Origin: Salinimicrobium sediminilitoris
GTDB lineage: Bacteria; Bacteroidota; Bacteroidia; Flavobacteriales; Flavobacteriaceae
Direction of reading: 5' to 3'
NCBI RefSeq assembly: GCF_020866905.1
Contig: NZ_JAIVCC010000013.1
Location: forward strand, 124,001 to 188,000
DNA length: 64,000 nt
Position 1 is the first letter of the stretch. Each line of letters begins with the position of its first letter. A program made the translations under genes and the position numbers. Positions 32,568 to 40,936 of this stretch are shown piece by piece. The notes beneath the pieces are model-generated. The model was not told the DNA's origin and searched no databases. It saw only the letters and a program-made list of their open reading frames with translations.

Positions 32568-33138
32568 AATACTTTTGTTTTTAGTTGAATTCAAAAGCAT
32601 AAAAGGAGAAAGTTCCAACGGGATCGAGTGATAGAAAGGATCACAAAATTCGGCGGACAATTACTTTTTATGCGAAAGTAAAGTCTAACAGAAAAGAAAG
32701 GTGGTCTGGCTCGTAATAAAATTACTTACAGTTGCGCAACAGCTCATGATTCTCACATGATTCCCCTCTTATTACCCAAATGGTAATACTTTTCGGTTAC
32801 AAGTTTACGGGAATAAAATTAGGTATTCCAATAGCCAATTTCCCGGAACCCCTAAATAGTTTTCCACATGTTTTTCCACAAATGAAATACAGATGAAAGA
32901 ACACTGGCGGCATAAGATCTTTTGAAGAAATGGGTAGACACAGATGTTATTAACCTGCTGCTTTAATTAGGTGATAAATGTTTCCTAACATTTTAATCCA
33001 TAGACAGAATCTGAATTGTCAGGAGGAAAAAGAGCCTTAAAGCATACAAAAAGCTTAGGCGAACATCGCATCTGCAAGCAAAATTAAATTCTGGAATTGA
33101 AGATCCAATTTGACAGATTCTACAACATTGCTTATCCT
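32568..33138 (-). promoter_or_regulatory. Long leader region upstream of nrdB
   Basis: About 570 bp with no credible gene. It holds the perfect palindrome GTTGCGCAAC at 32734-32743 and two TTTTCCACA-like repeats near 32869 and 32873-32880. I could not recognise a clear NrdR box pair or a riboswitch. It probably contains the nrdBA promoter, but the exact element is not visible. Confidence 0.3.
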
Positions 33139-33166
33139 AAAAAGCGGACGTTATGCCCGCTTTTTT
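33139..33166. terminator. Hairpin terminator
   Basis: AAAAAGCGG pairs with CCGCTTTTTT around an ~8-base loop between the nrd leader and the truncated porin gene; it can work for either strand. Confidence 0.7.
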
Positions 33167-33186
33167 AGATGAAAAATTAAAGTTAC

Positions 33187-33471
33187 TTAGAACTGATAAC
33201 CTATACCAAAAATCAACGAATTAACTCTAGATTTTACGTCCTCGGGCATACCCTCCACCTCACCAATTCGATTAGTTATTTCTAGTGAATAACGGGCCTG
33301 ATGTTGGAAATTTTCAGTAATATCAAATTCAGCACCAATGCTGGCATCAAGACCAAAAGAATTAACTTCCTTTCCCGTATCTTCAGGTATAATACTTGCC
33401 TGAGGTCCAGCCTGAAGGTTGAAAGTAGAGTTTCCCACATAATACTTTACCATAATGGGAATTAGTAACAT
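33187..33471 (-). pseudogene. C-terminal fragment of an outer-membrane beta-barrel (porin-family) gene
   Basis: The frame encodes about 94 residues matching only the last four strands of a small OmpA/OprF-type porin: IPIMVKYYVG, FNLQAGPQASI, FGLDASIGAEF and the terminal IFGIGYQF. The N-terminal half and signal peptide are missing. Similarity stops exactly where a plus-strand gene fragment begins (33472), so this is the scar of an insertion or deletion rather than a short intact gene. Confidence 0.6.
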
Positions 33472-33696
33472 ACCATTGATAAGTTTCATGCTGCTTTTGT
33501 TTACCATCACAACGACAACAGCAAAGATTATGAAACCGCTTCCAAACTGGCTACTTCTGCGGCGGAATCCCCCGGTCTCCAGGAAAACTATCAGGTCCAA
33601 TGGTTAAGGAAAGCCGCCTATGACAGGTGGATGATATCTATTGGGAAACCGGAAAAATATAATACCCAAAATAAGTTTTCCGTAGGTATTGAATAG
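33472..33696 (+). pseudogene. 3' fragment of an unidentified gene
   Basis: A 75-codon frame without start codon context reads TIDKFHAAFVYHHNDNSKDY, continues through QWLRKAAYDRWMISIGKPEK and ends FSVGIE then TAG. It is well-formed coding sequence, opposite in strand to the porin fragment it abuts. It is probably the tail of a gene cut by a rearrangement. The family is not recognised. Confidence 0.4.
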
Positions 33697-33822
33697 TAAA
33701 GTAAATCAGTTCACCCGGTCTCAAAAAATCTGAGTTAAAGGTTTTCTTTACTTGGTTCTAGTATCGATAAATTGAGTAAAATCCATTTAATTTTATGCCT
33801 AAAAGTTAAACTTTGTTAAAGA

Positions 33823-33840
33823 GAGACCAATACGGTGACC
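33823..33840 (+). repeat. Right copy of the 18-bp att-like direct repeat
   Basis: GAGACCAATACGGTGACC is identical to 6784-6801 and in the same orientation; with flanks, 20 of 21 bases agree. The hairpin partner present on the left is missing here. It lies just beyond the fragmented genes at 33.2-33.7 kb. Confidence 0.5.
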
Positions 33841-33896
33841 AATATTATGATGCCTTCAGGAAGCCCCGTAAACTCTGAAAAAATTAAATTTAGGTC

Positions 33897-33913
33897 GTTC
33901 CCTCCGGCTCCAC
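33897..33913 (+). other. Second tRNA/tmRNA 3'-end-like fragment
   Basis: GTTCCCTCCGGCTCCAC shares CCTCCG-CTCCAC with the site at 6660-6681. The T-loop is incomplete and no RNA gene precedes it. Probably the relic of a past integration event at the same kind of target. Confidence 0.35.
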
Positions 33914-33947
33914 AATCAAGCGCAGCCATGCTGCGGCTTAAAAGCGG

Positions 33948-33980
33948 AAATCCCGACAAACGTTAGTTTGAGCGGGATTT
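33948..33980. terminator. Terminator after the lipoprotein operon
   Basis: AAATCCCG and CGGGATTT flank an inner CAAAC/GTTTG stem. It lies 25 bp beyond the DUF799 stop, on the right side to end the minus-strand operon. Confidence 0.75.
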
Positions 33981-34005
33981 GTCTTTAAATATATATTCAG
34001 TTAAA

Positions 34006-34698
34006 CTAGTAGGCCTGATTCTTTAAACGAACCTGAAATTCTTTAGGACCAGCAAGTTCCTCACCGTCAAGCTTGAATTTTGGATTATACTTCCCGGTAG
34101 GTAGATCTTGAAAAGTATATGCATTACAGGCTTTGGCAACATCCACGTACTTGGTCGCAGCCGTATTGAGTGCAGATATTGCCAGATCGGCGACAAGACC
34201 CAGCACGCCTCCGGCACCGGTACTTACGGAAGCGTCATAGATCACTTCACCTTTTCTGTTATAAAGGACCTCATTAGTCATTGTTGATTTAATAATATAT
34301 TCCACTTCAACCTTGACAGTGGCGCCAATTGAAGACTTATCCCACTTGTTGATAACAGTAAAAACAGCCAGGTCGGCACCAAAGATTTCCCCAAAAGGTT
34401 TTAGGGATGAATCTAAAAACAATTCTGCGTCATAGGCACTTTCCTTCTTCAGAATTTCCATTGAAAGAAAAGGAGGAATAACATAATATCCTGCATTGGC
34501 CAGGGGAACATTTAATGTGGTATGGAAATATTCTTTTGCTTCTACATTAGTAGTTCTGTTGATGGGTGGCATCAATAAAACAGTGAGTGATTCTTGCTCA
34601 TACATTTGTGGATAGGCTACAGATTTGGCCACTTTTGGTGCACTGCAACTGGCAAGGCTCAAAACAATTAAACAGGAGATAAACAGTGCTTTTTTCAT
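34006..34698 (-). CDS. DUF799 (GNA1162-like) lipoprotein
   Basis: 230 residues with lipoprotein signal (LSLASCSAPK). The body SLTVLLMPPINRTTNVEAKE, NAGYYVIPPFLSMEIL and GADLAVFTVINKW matches DUF799, the family of Neisseria GNA1162. In other bacteria it is encoded with a CsgG-like protein and a DUF4810 lipoprotein, exactly as here. The fold is related to the nucleotide-binding-like TolB/CsgG N-domain. Last gene of four, starting with a 4-bp overlap. The complex is thought to act at the outer membrane, function unproven. Confidence 0.85.
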   Translation of the reverse strand: MKKALFISCLIVLSLASCSAPKVAKSVAYPQMYEQESLTVLLMPPINRTTNVEAKEYFHTTLNVPLANAGYYVIPPFLSMEILKKESAYDAELFLDSSLKPFGEIFGADLAVFTVINKWDKSSIGATVKVEVEYIIKSTMTNEVLYNRKGEVIYDASVSTGAGGVLGLVADLAISALNTAATKYVDVAKACNAYTFQDLPTGKYNPKFKLDGEELAGPKEFQVRLKNQAY

Positions 34699-35039
34699 AA
34701 CTCGGTGATTTTTAAGATTCTGTCAATAAAAATTTTAGATTCGGGATAAAGCTCCATTTCCTTAGCCAACATATCTTTCCCTTCGGCTACTCTTCCCGTT
34801 TTCATTAGAATAAACCCGTAATCAGCATGAATACCGGGGGGAACAACATTTCTTGTACCCTTTTGTTTTGAGATTACTTTTTCATAATTCTCAAGCAGAG
34901 TCGCTAAGGATGCTTCGTCACTGTTTTTGATATAATTGTAGCTGGCAGCTTCGTACTTTTCCCAGGAATATAATTGTTTGGGTGCACTACAGGACGTAGC
35001 CAGGATTACTACGATAAATATTAAGATTGATTTTTTCAT
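34695..35039 (-). CDS. DUF4810 lipoprotein
   Basis: 114 residues. A lipoprotein signal (ILATSCSAPK) is followed by LYSWEKYEAASYNYIKNSDE and a TPR-like stretch ending LYPESKIFIDRIL. This matches DUF4810, the usual partner of CsgG-like and DUF799 lipoproteins. It overlaps both neighbours by 4 bp (ATGA), so the set is translationally coupled and probably made in fixed ratio. Confidence 0.82.
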   Translation of the reverse strand: MKKSILIFIVVILATSCSAPKQLYSWEKYEAASYNYIKNSDEASLATLLENYEKVISKQKGTRNVVPPGIHADYGFILMKTGRVAEGKDMLAKEMELYPESKIFIDRILKITEL

Positions 35040-35362
35040 GGAAGGATTATTTTTTTAGTCTCTTGGGTGGATATAAAAATTCTTTTTTGAAAGATCATTT
35101 CACCGTTGTGAATAACAGAAACCATATGAGGTCCTGTTGAAATAGCGTAGACTTTACCCTTGGGTCTGTCACTATGATTTTTTTGTACTTCTGCTGAAAA
35201 AGAAGTTTTGTCATCGATGTTTACCTCTACACCCGTTTCGTAATCTTTTGGATTTCCCAGAAAAACCAGGAAGGCCTCATTTTCCAAACCTGCAGTAGTG
35301 GTTTTTACACCGGTACATCCTACTGCCGTAAGCACAGCAAATAAAAGGATCAGTTTTTTCAT
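35036..35362 (-). CDS. Small lipoprotein of the CsgG-DUF4810-DUF799 operon
   Basis: 108 residues with lipoprotein signal (LTAVGCTGVK). The mature part looks like a single beta-sandwich (FLVFLGNPKDYETGVEVNI, HMVSVIHNGEMIFQKRIFI), the PEGA-like pattern of surface proteins. It overlaps both neighbours by 4 bp. I do not know a family name; its constant place in the operon argues for a structural role in the same complex. Confidence 0.7.
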   Translation of the reverse strand: MKKLILLFAVLTAVGCTGVKTTTAGLENEAFLVFLGNPKDYETGVEVNIDDKTSFSAEVQKNHSDRPKGKVYAISTGPHMVSVIHNGEMIFQKRIFISTQETKKIILP

Positions 35363-36291
35363 ATTTCAGTTTCTTTAATGTAGTAGCTATCTAGGTTACT
35401 GCTGTCAATCGCTCCTTCCACAAAAGAAACCATTGAGAATTCGGACTGCGGATTTTCACCCCCCATGTAGGTTATTTTAATCTTCCCGACAGTTTTACCC
35501 GGCAATTCGACCATCATACCAGTTTGCGGATTCTTTACTCTTTTACCTTTTTCAACGACTTCAAAAACATCATTAACCTTTATCCCCTGACTGGCACCTC
35601 CAGATATCAAGATCCCATCCTGGTCATAATTGAGGAAGTAAGATTTCCATGGCCTGTCCATACAGTTGTTGATAATATTTTCAACAAGCTTGGAAATTGC
35701 CACTGAAATTGCCTTGTCACTAAGAGTCGCATCGAAATCCGTACGTTCCCCAAGGCCCATCACTGTTTTGCTGGTAGTTTCGGCCTCACCTTTTGCTTCT
35801 TCAGAATAGATGATCTGCCCGGTAGAGACATCTACCAATCGTAGGCTTACCCCTGCCTGTACGGTTTGGGTTTTGCTTCGGGAAAAAGCATTTACATCAC
35901 CAACATTTTTACGCCCGAACTCTGTAACCGAACCAATAATGAGGTAATCTGCCCCCACCTTTTGCCCCTGGTTTTCAGAGAGCCTGTATTCCTCCATTAT
36001 TTTGTCCATCTCCTGCCGTTCCAAAAGAATAAATTTATTTGAGGAAGCCAGTTTGGTAGTTAAAATGTCCAGTGCCTGATTGGTAATTGGATCATTTTCC
36101 TTGTCATAAAAGATCCCTTTGGCGTACTGGGTCTCATTAGAAAATCTTGCAATAGCTACTTTTCGCTTCAATCCCTGCGCCTCAGGTTGTTGCAATTCCA
36201 TGACCTGAGGCTCCACTTGAACCACTTTTTGCTGCACAGTGCAGCCGATGAGGGTGCAACCAAGTGCGAAGCTCATTAGAGTTTTTCTCAT
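35359..36291 (-). CDS. CsgG/HfaB-family lipoprotein
   Basis: 310 residues with lipoprotein signal (CTLIGCTVQQ, Cys17). The CsgG domain (about 40-220) shows KVAIARFSNETQYAKG, LLERQEMDKIMEEYRLSENQ and GADYLIIGSVTEFGRK. CsgG itself is a nonameric outer-membrane secretion pore for curli subunits. Here there are no curli genes, and the C-terminal ~90 residues (WKSYFLNYDQDGILISGGAS onward) form an extra domain that CsgG lacks. First gene of the four-gene operon. A pore or envelope-stress function is open. Confidence 0.85.
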   Translation of the reverse strand: MRKTLMSFALGCTLIGCTVQQKVVQVEPQVMELQQPEAQGLKRKVAIARFSNETQYAKGIFYDKENDPITNQALDILTTKLASSNKFILLERQEMDKIMEEYRLSENQGQKVGADYLIIGSVTEFGRKNVGDVNAFSRSKTQTVQAGVSLRLVDVSTGQIIYSEEAKGEAETTSKTVMGLGERTDFDATLSDKAISVAISKLVENIINNCMDRPWKSYFLNYDQDGILISGGASQGIKVNDVFEVVEKGKRVKNPQTGMMVELPGKTVGKIKITYMGGENPQSEFSMVSFVEGAIDSSNLDSYYIKETEI

Positions 36292-36522
36292 TGTACAATA
36301 ATTTTGAATAGAATTTTCATACCGGAATTCCGGATCATCTCATTCGAGATATATCTGGTAGGGCAGAATCTCAAAATGGCTACACAAGAATAAGAAAAAT
36401 ATGTTAAAGTGTATTAAATAAATGATAATATTTTAATTTACTATACTATACGATTAGAACTTATCTTCGAAGCACAAAATCTAAAGATTCAACTATTTAG
36501 GTGCAAACGCTAGGTTTTAAAA

Positions 36523-36562
36523 CAGAAAATCCCACCAAACATTTGTTTAGCGGGATTTTCTG
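36523..36562. terminator. Hairpin terminator
   Basis: CAGAAAATCCC pairs with GGGATTTTCTG, with an inner CAAAC/GTTTA pair, the same design as the hairpin at 33948-33980. It lies in the gene-free stretch 36292-36711, where I see nothing else except the promoter side of the CsgG-like gene. Confidence 0.65.
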
Positions 36563-36711
36563 ATTAAAGAGAGCCCGACCCTTAGGGACGGTAAAAGTAT
36601 AAATGAGCAGAATAGGTTTTCACGAAGAAGGCGAAAACTACCTTTTTTAATGATAAAAAACTACTAGATCATCATTCACCAAAAAATTCTAACAATTTAA
36701 TATTGAAAAAT

Positions 36712-36930
36712 CTAAGGTTTAACCTTAAGTTCTGGTATTTCTTTCATTTTGCCATTTTCTTGTTTACCCAAAACAATGACCTCTTTATTTTCTTTATATT
36801 CATCTATTGCCATCAATAATTGGCTTCTGGTATCTCTTCGAATTTTAATACCAGATTTTTGAGTTTTACTTTTAACCTCAATATAATAACCATCCCTAAG
36901 GTCTTTTGGTTTTGTAGAAGGTCTACCCAT
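36712..36930 (-). CDS. Small conserved hypothetical protein
   Basis: 72 residues from the internal ATG (MGRPSTKPKDLRDGYYIEVK); the frame extends 9 codons further up but without resemblance to the family. It is basic and hydrophilic, with a repeated Lys-rich beta pattern (SGIKIRRDTRSQLLMAIDEY). I recall short flavobacterial proteins of this kind near recombination hotspots, but no function is known. Confidence 0.65.
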   Translation of the reverse strand: MGRPSTKPKDLRDGYYIEVKSKTQKSGIKIRRDTRSQLLMAIDEYKENKEVIVLGKQENGKMKEIPELKVKP

Positions 36931-37110
36931 AATATTTATTTTCAGAATAATAATCAATCATTGTACCAAAATTTAGAGAGGATATTTAGAAAAGGATGTG
37001 TTCAATCAAAGTAGTAGAAAATTTATAATGTTTAAATAACAATTTGTTAGATCTTTTGTCCTTGTTAAATTCTTACTTTTAAAATAATCTTCAGGATCTT
37101 CAGGGTTTAT

Positions 37111-37712
37111 TTAATTGTAAACAGGTTCGGGATCTCTACTCCTTTTTAACCATGAACTTTTTTTGTCTTGTGCATAACCATAACCATATTTAGACCCATA
37201 TCCCAAATGTGTTGGTTTGAGATCGTTAAGAACAAAGCTAATATTATCAAATTTCCCCTCTTTTAAACAATCCAAAGGAAATTCCAATAGTTCTTTCTCC
37301 GTAAATCCTGATCTTACAACAAATAGAACAGCATCGGCAAACCTGGTTAGTAATGAAGTATCTGCTACAGGCATAGCCGGTGCTGTGTCAACTACTATAA
37401 AATCATACCTCACTTCCAAATCAGTGAAGACCGTGGCCATTTTTTCCTGCTTTAAAAGTTCATAAGGGTTTGGAGGAATACTTCCCGAAGTCAGGACATC
37501 TATATCCTTATGAAGATTAGAAGGACCCACAAGGAATTTTAAGCAAAGGTTATCATTGAGCAAATAGTCGCTTAAACCCAGTAGATTGTCACTATTCGCT
37601 TTGTAAGCCTGAAGTTTTGGATTTCGTAAATCCCCCCTAACAACAGCACCTTTTTACCTGAATTCGCAAAAAACTCTTTATTTATAGAATTTGCCAAGAC
37701 ACCATATTTCTT
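37111..37712 (-). pseudogene. Truncated, frameshifted capsule-type tyrosine kinase (Wzc/CpsD C-terminal domain)
   Basis: The readable 150-codon part holds GSIPPNPYELL, YDFIVVDTAP (Walker B) and AVLFVVRSGFTEKELL, plus a C-terminal Tyr-rich tail (YGSKYGYGYAQ) that normally is autophosphorylated. Upstream the homology continues (GDLRNPKLQAY) but a run of six G at 37632-37637 shifts the frame against SGKKVLLLGG. Further up, the Walker A loop and all N-terminal domains are absent. This is a dead remnant of an exopolysaccharide gene. Confidence 0.7.
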
Positions 37713-37966
37713 TCAGGTAAAATAAAGGTTGTTATCCCTGTACTACTCCCTCACCGGGAATGTTTGGAAAATACTTTTGAGGTAAGAAATGGATCCAAAA
37801 AAATGAAGTTAAAAAATGTCTTTTTAGACCCTTTATCTTTGGAAGGATTTAGACTCTGGTTCCTTTGTGAGGAAAACCCAGATGATAGATTTTTAAATAC
37901 CCAAGTCTAAGGAACTTATTACAAAACAGCCAATTAAAGCCATCAGTCGCAAAAAAGTCCCGTTTT

Positions 37967-38371
37967 ATGGTTAAAAGTGGACAAAGCATAAAGGTCATTC
38001 AGCAGGAAGAAATTGCCTTTTTTCTGGCCGAAGAAGGAATTGTGCTTCTGGTGAACTTTGATAAACAAAGATTTGTCATTGATTATACCCTCGATCAACT
38101 GGAAGAAAAGCTTGATTTTAAAAAGTTCTTCAGGGCGAACCGTCAATTGATCGTGAATATTCATGCAGTTGCCAGGGCAGAACCTTATTTTAAAGGTCGT
38201 CTTCTTCTACAGACCGAACCTGCTGCCCCGGGAGATCAGGTTATAAGCAGCAACAAAGCATCAGCCTTTAAAAAACTCCTAACTCCTCGAGGGAATTTTT
38301 ATGATTCCATTCCTGCTTTTTATTGCATCCTTAAACCGGTATCTTTAAATAAATCAAAAAAAACATTTTAA
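37967..38371 (+). pseudogene. LytTR DNA-binding domain fragment
   Basis: 134 codons cover a LytTR domain: KSGQSIKVIQQEEIAFFLAE, DQLEEKLDFKKFFRANRQLI and GDQVISSNKASAFKKLL. In family members the KSRFMVKSGQ segment follows a receiver domain. Here coding resemblance continues only a few codons upstream and is then lost (stop near 37880), so the response-regulator part is missing. It might still be expressed as a free DNA-binding domain. It neighbours other gene fragments. Confidence 0.55.
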
Positions 38372-38476
38372 TTCTAATATTGGTACGAAGAGCTCAAAGG
38401 TGAGGACTATTGCCTCATCCCTCATGTAAGAGAATTCTTTGGAAGTGTTATCTTTAGAGGCAAAATATTTTACCTC

Positions 38477-40042
38477 ATGAAAACGTATCTTATCAAAATT
38501 TCCCTCATTACTTTCTTGTTCTTCGGATTTTCAGGATTCTCCCAGGGTCTTAATCAGAAGCAAATAGACAGCCTTGTTCAAAAGACCATGAAAACCTTTG
38601 ACGTACCCGGCATTGCTGTTGCAGTTCTAAAGGATGGGGAGGTAATTCATATGGAAGGCTACGGCACCCGGTCTCTAAAAGACGGGGGAAAGGTGGACGA
38701 AAATACCCTTTTTGGAGTAGCTTCCAACACCAAGGCTATGACCAGTGCGGCCCTGGCAATGCTTGTTGATGAAGGTAAACTGGAATGGGATACCAAAGTC
38801 ATTGAAGTACTTCCGGAATTTAAATTATATGATCCTTATGTCACCAGCGAATTTACAGTGCGGGATCTGCTCACCCACCGCAGCGGACTCGGCCTGGGTG
38901 CCGGGGACCTTATGGTGTGGCCATCACAAAATACCACTCAAAAAGATAAACTTATCTACAACCTGCGCTATCTCAAGCCTGTTTCCTCTTTTCGTTCTCA
39001 GTACGATTACGATAACCTGCTGTACATCGTGGCCGGGGTTATTGTGGAAAGGGTTTCGGGACAGGATTATGAAACTTATATTGAAGAACACATTTTTGAA
39101 CCCCTGGGCATGGATCGTTCGGCTGTGAACTATAACCTGATCGAGGACAAATCCAATGTGATCGACGGCCATGCGCCTACAGACGGTAAACTGGTACCGG
39201 TAGGCCTCAGCTTTACCGATGCCGCCAATCCGGCAGCGGGAGTGTATTCTTCCGTAGAAGATATGAGCAAATGGGTACAGGCCCAGCTTAACGGCGGAAA
39301 GTATGGCGAAAACCTGGAAAAGGAACTCTTCAGCGAGCGGCAACATCGCGAAATGTGGAAACCACAAACCCTCACGGGTACCGGAAAAGGTGATTATAAT
39401 ACCCACTTCAAAGCTTACGGGCTGGGCTGGTTTTTAAGTGACGTGAACGGCTACCTGGAAGTCACCCACACCGGTGGTCTCCTGGGGATCGTGAGCCAGG
39501 TGACCATGATCCCTGAACTTGACCTGGGGATTATTGTTCTTACCAATCAGCAGTCTGGTGCCGCCTTCAGGTCGATCACCAACAGCATTAAGGATGCTTA
39601 CTTCGGAATTAAAGGAGAAGACAGGATAAGCCAGTACAATGAAAGCAGGTTGCGTTATGAAAAGCAAGCAGATTCTGTAGTGGCCGAAGTCTGGAAGAAT
39701 GTTGCTGAAGTTCAGAAGAAAAGTAAAATGAGTGCAGAAGCGCTCTCAAATTATTCCGGAACTTACGAGGATCCATGGTTTGGAAAGGTGCACATCAAAA
39801 TGCAGGATGGAAAGTTGCGTTTTGAAGCCGAAAATTCTCCCGATCTGCATGGGGAAATGAGTTTTTACAAAGGAAATTCATTTGTGGTGAGATGGGATGA
39901 TCGCAGCCTGAATGGAGATGCTTTTGTAATCTTCTCCCTTGATCGCGAAGGACGGCCCATCGGTTTCACTATGGAACCCGTCTCTCCTTTGACCGACTTT
40001 AGTTTTGATTTTCAGGACCTGGATTTTAGCAGGATAAAATAG
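38477..40042 (+). CDS. Serine hydrolase, class C beta-lactamase fold, with C-terminal DUF3471
   Basis: 521 residues. A signal peptide (about 1-22, ending GFSQG) exports it. Catalytic motifs are FGVASNTKAM (SxxK with Ser and Lys), YDYDN (YxN) and HTGG at about 335. The C-terminal ~100 residues (SNYSGTYEDPWFGKVHIKMQ) are a DUF3471-like lipocalin domain. Such enzymes act as esterases, D-amino peptidases or penicillin-binding-like proteins rather than true beta-lactamases. Substrate unknown. The next gene follows after 67 bp in the same direction. Confidence 0.88.
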   Translation: MKTYLIKISLITFLFFGFSGFSQGLNQKQIDSLVQKTMKTFDVPGIAVAVLKDGEVIHMEGYGTRSLKDGGKVDENTLFGVASNTKAMTSAALAMLVDEGKLEWDTKVIEVLPEFKLYDPYVTSEFTVRDLLTHRSGLGLGAGDLMVWPSQNTTQKDKLIYNLRYLKPVSSFRSQYDYDNLLYIVAGVIVERVSGQDYETYIEEHIFEPLGMDRSAVNYNLIEDKSNVIDGHAPTDGKLVPVGLSFTDAANPAAGVYSSVEDMSKWVQAQLNGGKYGENLEKELFSERQHREMWKPQTLTGTGKGDYNTHFKAYGLGWFLSDVNGYLEVTHTGGLLGIVSQVTMIPELDLGIIVLTNQQSGAAFRSITNSIKDAYFGIKGEDRISQYNESRLRYEKQADSVVAEVWKNVAEVQKKSKMSAEALSNYSGTYEDPWFGKVHIKMQDGKLRFEAENSPDLHGEMSFYKGNSFVVRWDDRSLNGDAFVIFSLDREGRPIGFTMEPVSPLTDFSFDFQDLDFSRIK

Positions 40043-40109
40043 CCGGCAAAAAAAGAGGCTCCGAAAAGCCCGGGAACAGGTCAATTTAAAAATTTTATTT
40101 TTGCCAGCT

Positions 40110-40871
40110 ATGATAAGAATTCTCCTTTTAGCTACAGCTTTATTGATTCCGGGGGTACTCTCTGCACAGTTGGTGAATATTGAATCCAAACGCATGCAGA
40201 CCGACTCTATAAGGTTTACCCTTAACGCCGATTTCTCCTTCAATCACACCAACAATGACGGGAGCCAGGTCAACCAGATAGATGCAGCCCTTACCACGCA
40301 GCTAAAGTCAAAGGACCTCCGGAAGATCTATTTTTTCCTGGGGAATTATAAGCTTATTGATTCGGGAGAAGAAAACCTGCAGAATGCGTGGTTCCTTCAC
40401 GGGAGGTTCAATTACAAGTTTAGTCAGCTATTTAGATTTGAGACCTTTCTCCAGGGGCAGTACAACCAACTTCTGGTGGTAGAGCAGCGAAATTTGATCG
40501 GTGCCGGGCTCCGGGTAAAATGGATTGATAAGGAAAGATTCACCGGTTATGCCGGTAACAGCTATATGTATGAAATGGAATCCAGTGACCAGGCAGGAAC
40601 CACTAACTATAATCACCGCAACAGCACCTATCTTACTTTATCATACACTGCCAAATCACAAAAATTTTCCATTGCCAATACTGTTTACTATCAGCCGCTA
40701 TATAGAGATATAAGCGACTACAGGATCCTGGAACAATTCAGACTTGACATTCCCCTTTCCACCTGGCTAAAAGTCTTTACTCTTTACAACTACTACTTTG
40801 ACAGTAAAACTCCGTTGAACACCGAAGAATATACCTCCAACCTGAATTTGGGAGTAGGGATCAGTATATAA
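40110..40871 (+). CDS. DUF481-family outer-membrane beta-barrel protein
   Basis: 253 residues from the ATG at 40110 (a TTG three codons upstream is less likely). A signal peptide ends at LSAQ. Alternating amphipathic strands (YKFSQLFRFETFLQGQYNQL, RNLIGAGLRVKWI, STYLTLSYTAKS) form a DUF481-like barrel of about 12 strands. Members are salt-stress or unknown outer-membrane proteins. Possibly co-transcribed with the serine hydrolase. Confidence 0.7.
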   Translation: MIRILLLATALLIPGVLSAQLVNIESKRMQTDSIRFTLNADFSFNHTNNDGSQVNQIDAALTTQLKSKDLRKIYFFLGNYKLIDSGEENLQNAWFLHGRFNYKFSQLFRFETFLQGQYNQLLVVEQRNLIGAGLRVKWIDKERFTGYAGNSYMYEMESSDQAGTTNYNHRNSTYLTLSYTAKSQKFSIANTVYYQPLYRDISDYRILEQFRLDIPLSTWLKVFTLYNYYFDSKTPLNTEEYTSNLNLGVGISI

Positions 40872-40936
40872 AAGTTTAGGTGCTATGTCCTCTAAAGCTT
40901 TTGCGCCGTTAAAAATTCTCATTAAGAAGAGAAAAA

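Noticed and set aside
32568-33138. Cobalamin riboswitch upstream of nrdB
   Set aside because: A GCCGCCAGTG stretch is reminiscent of a B12 box but the remaining conserved segments are missing, and class I NrdAB does not need B12.
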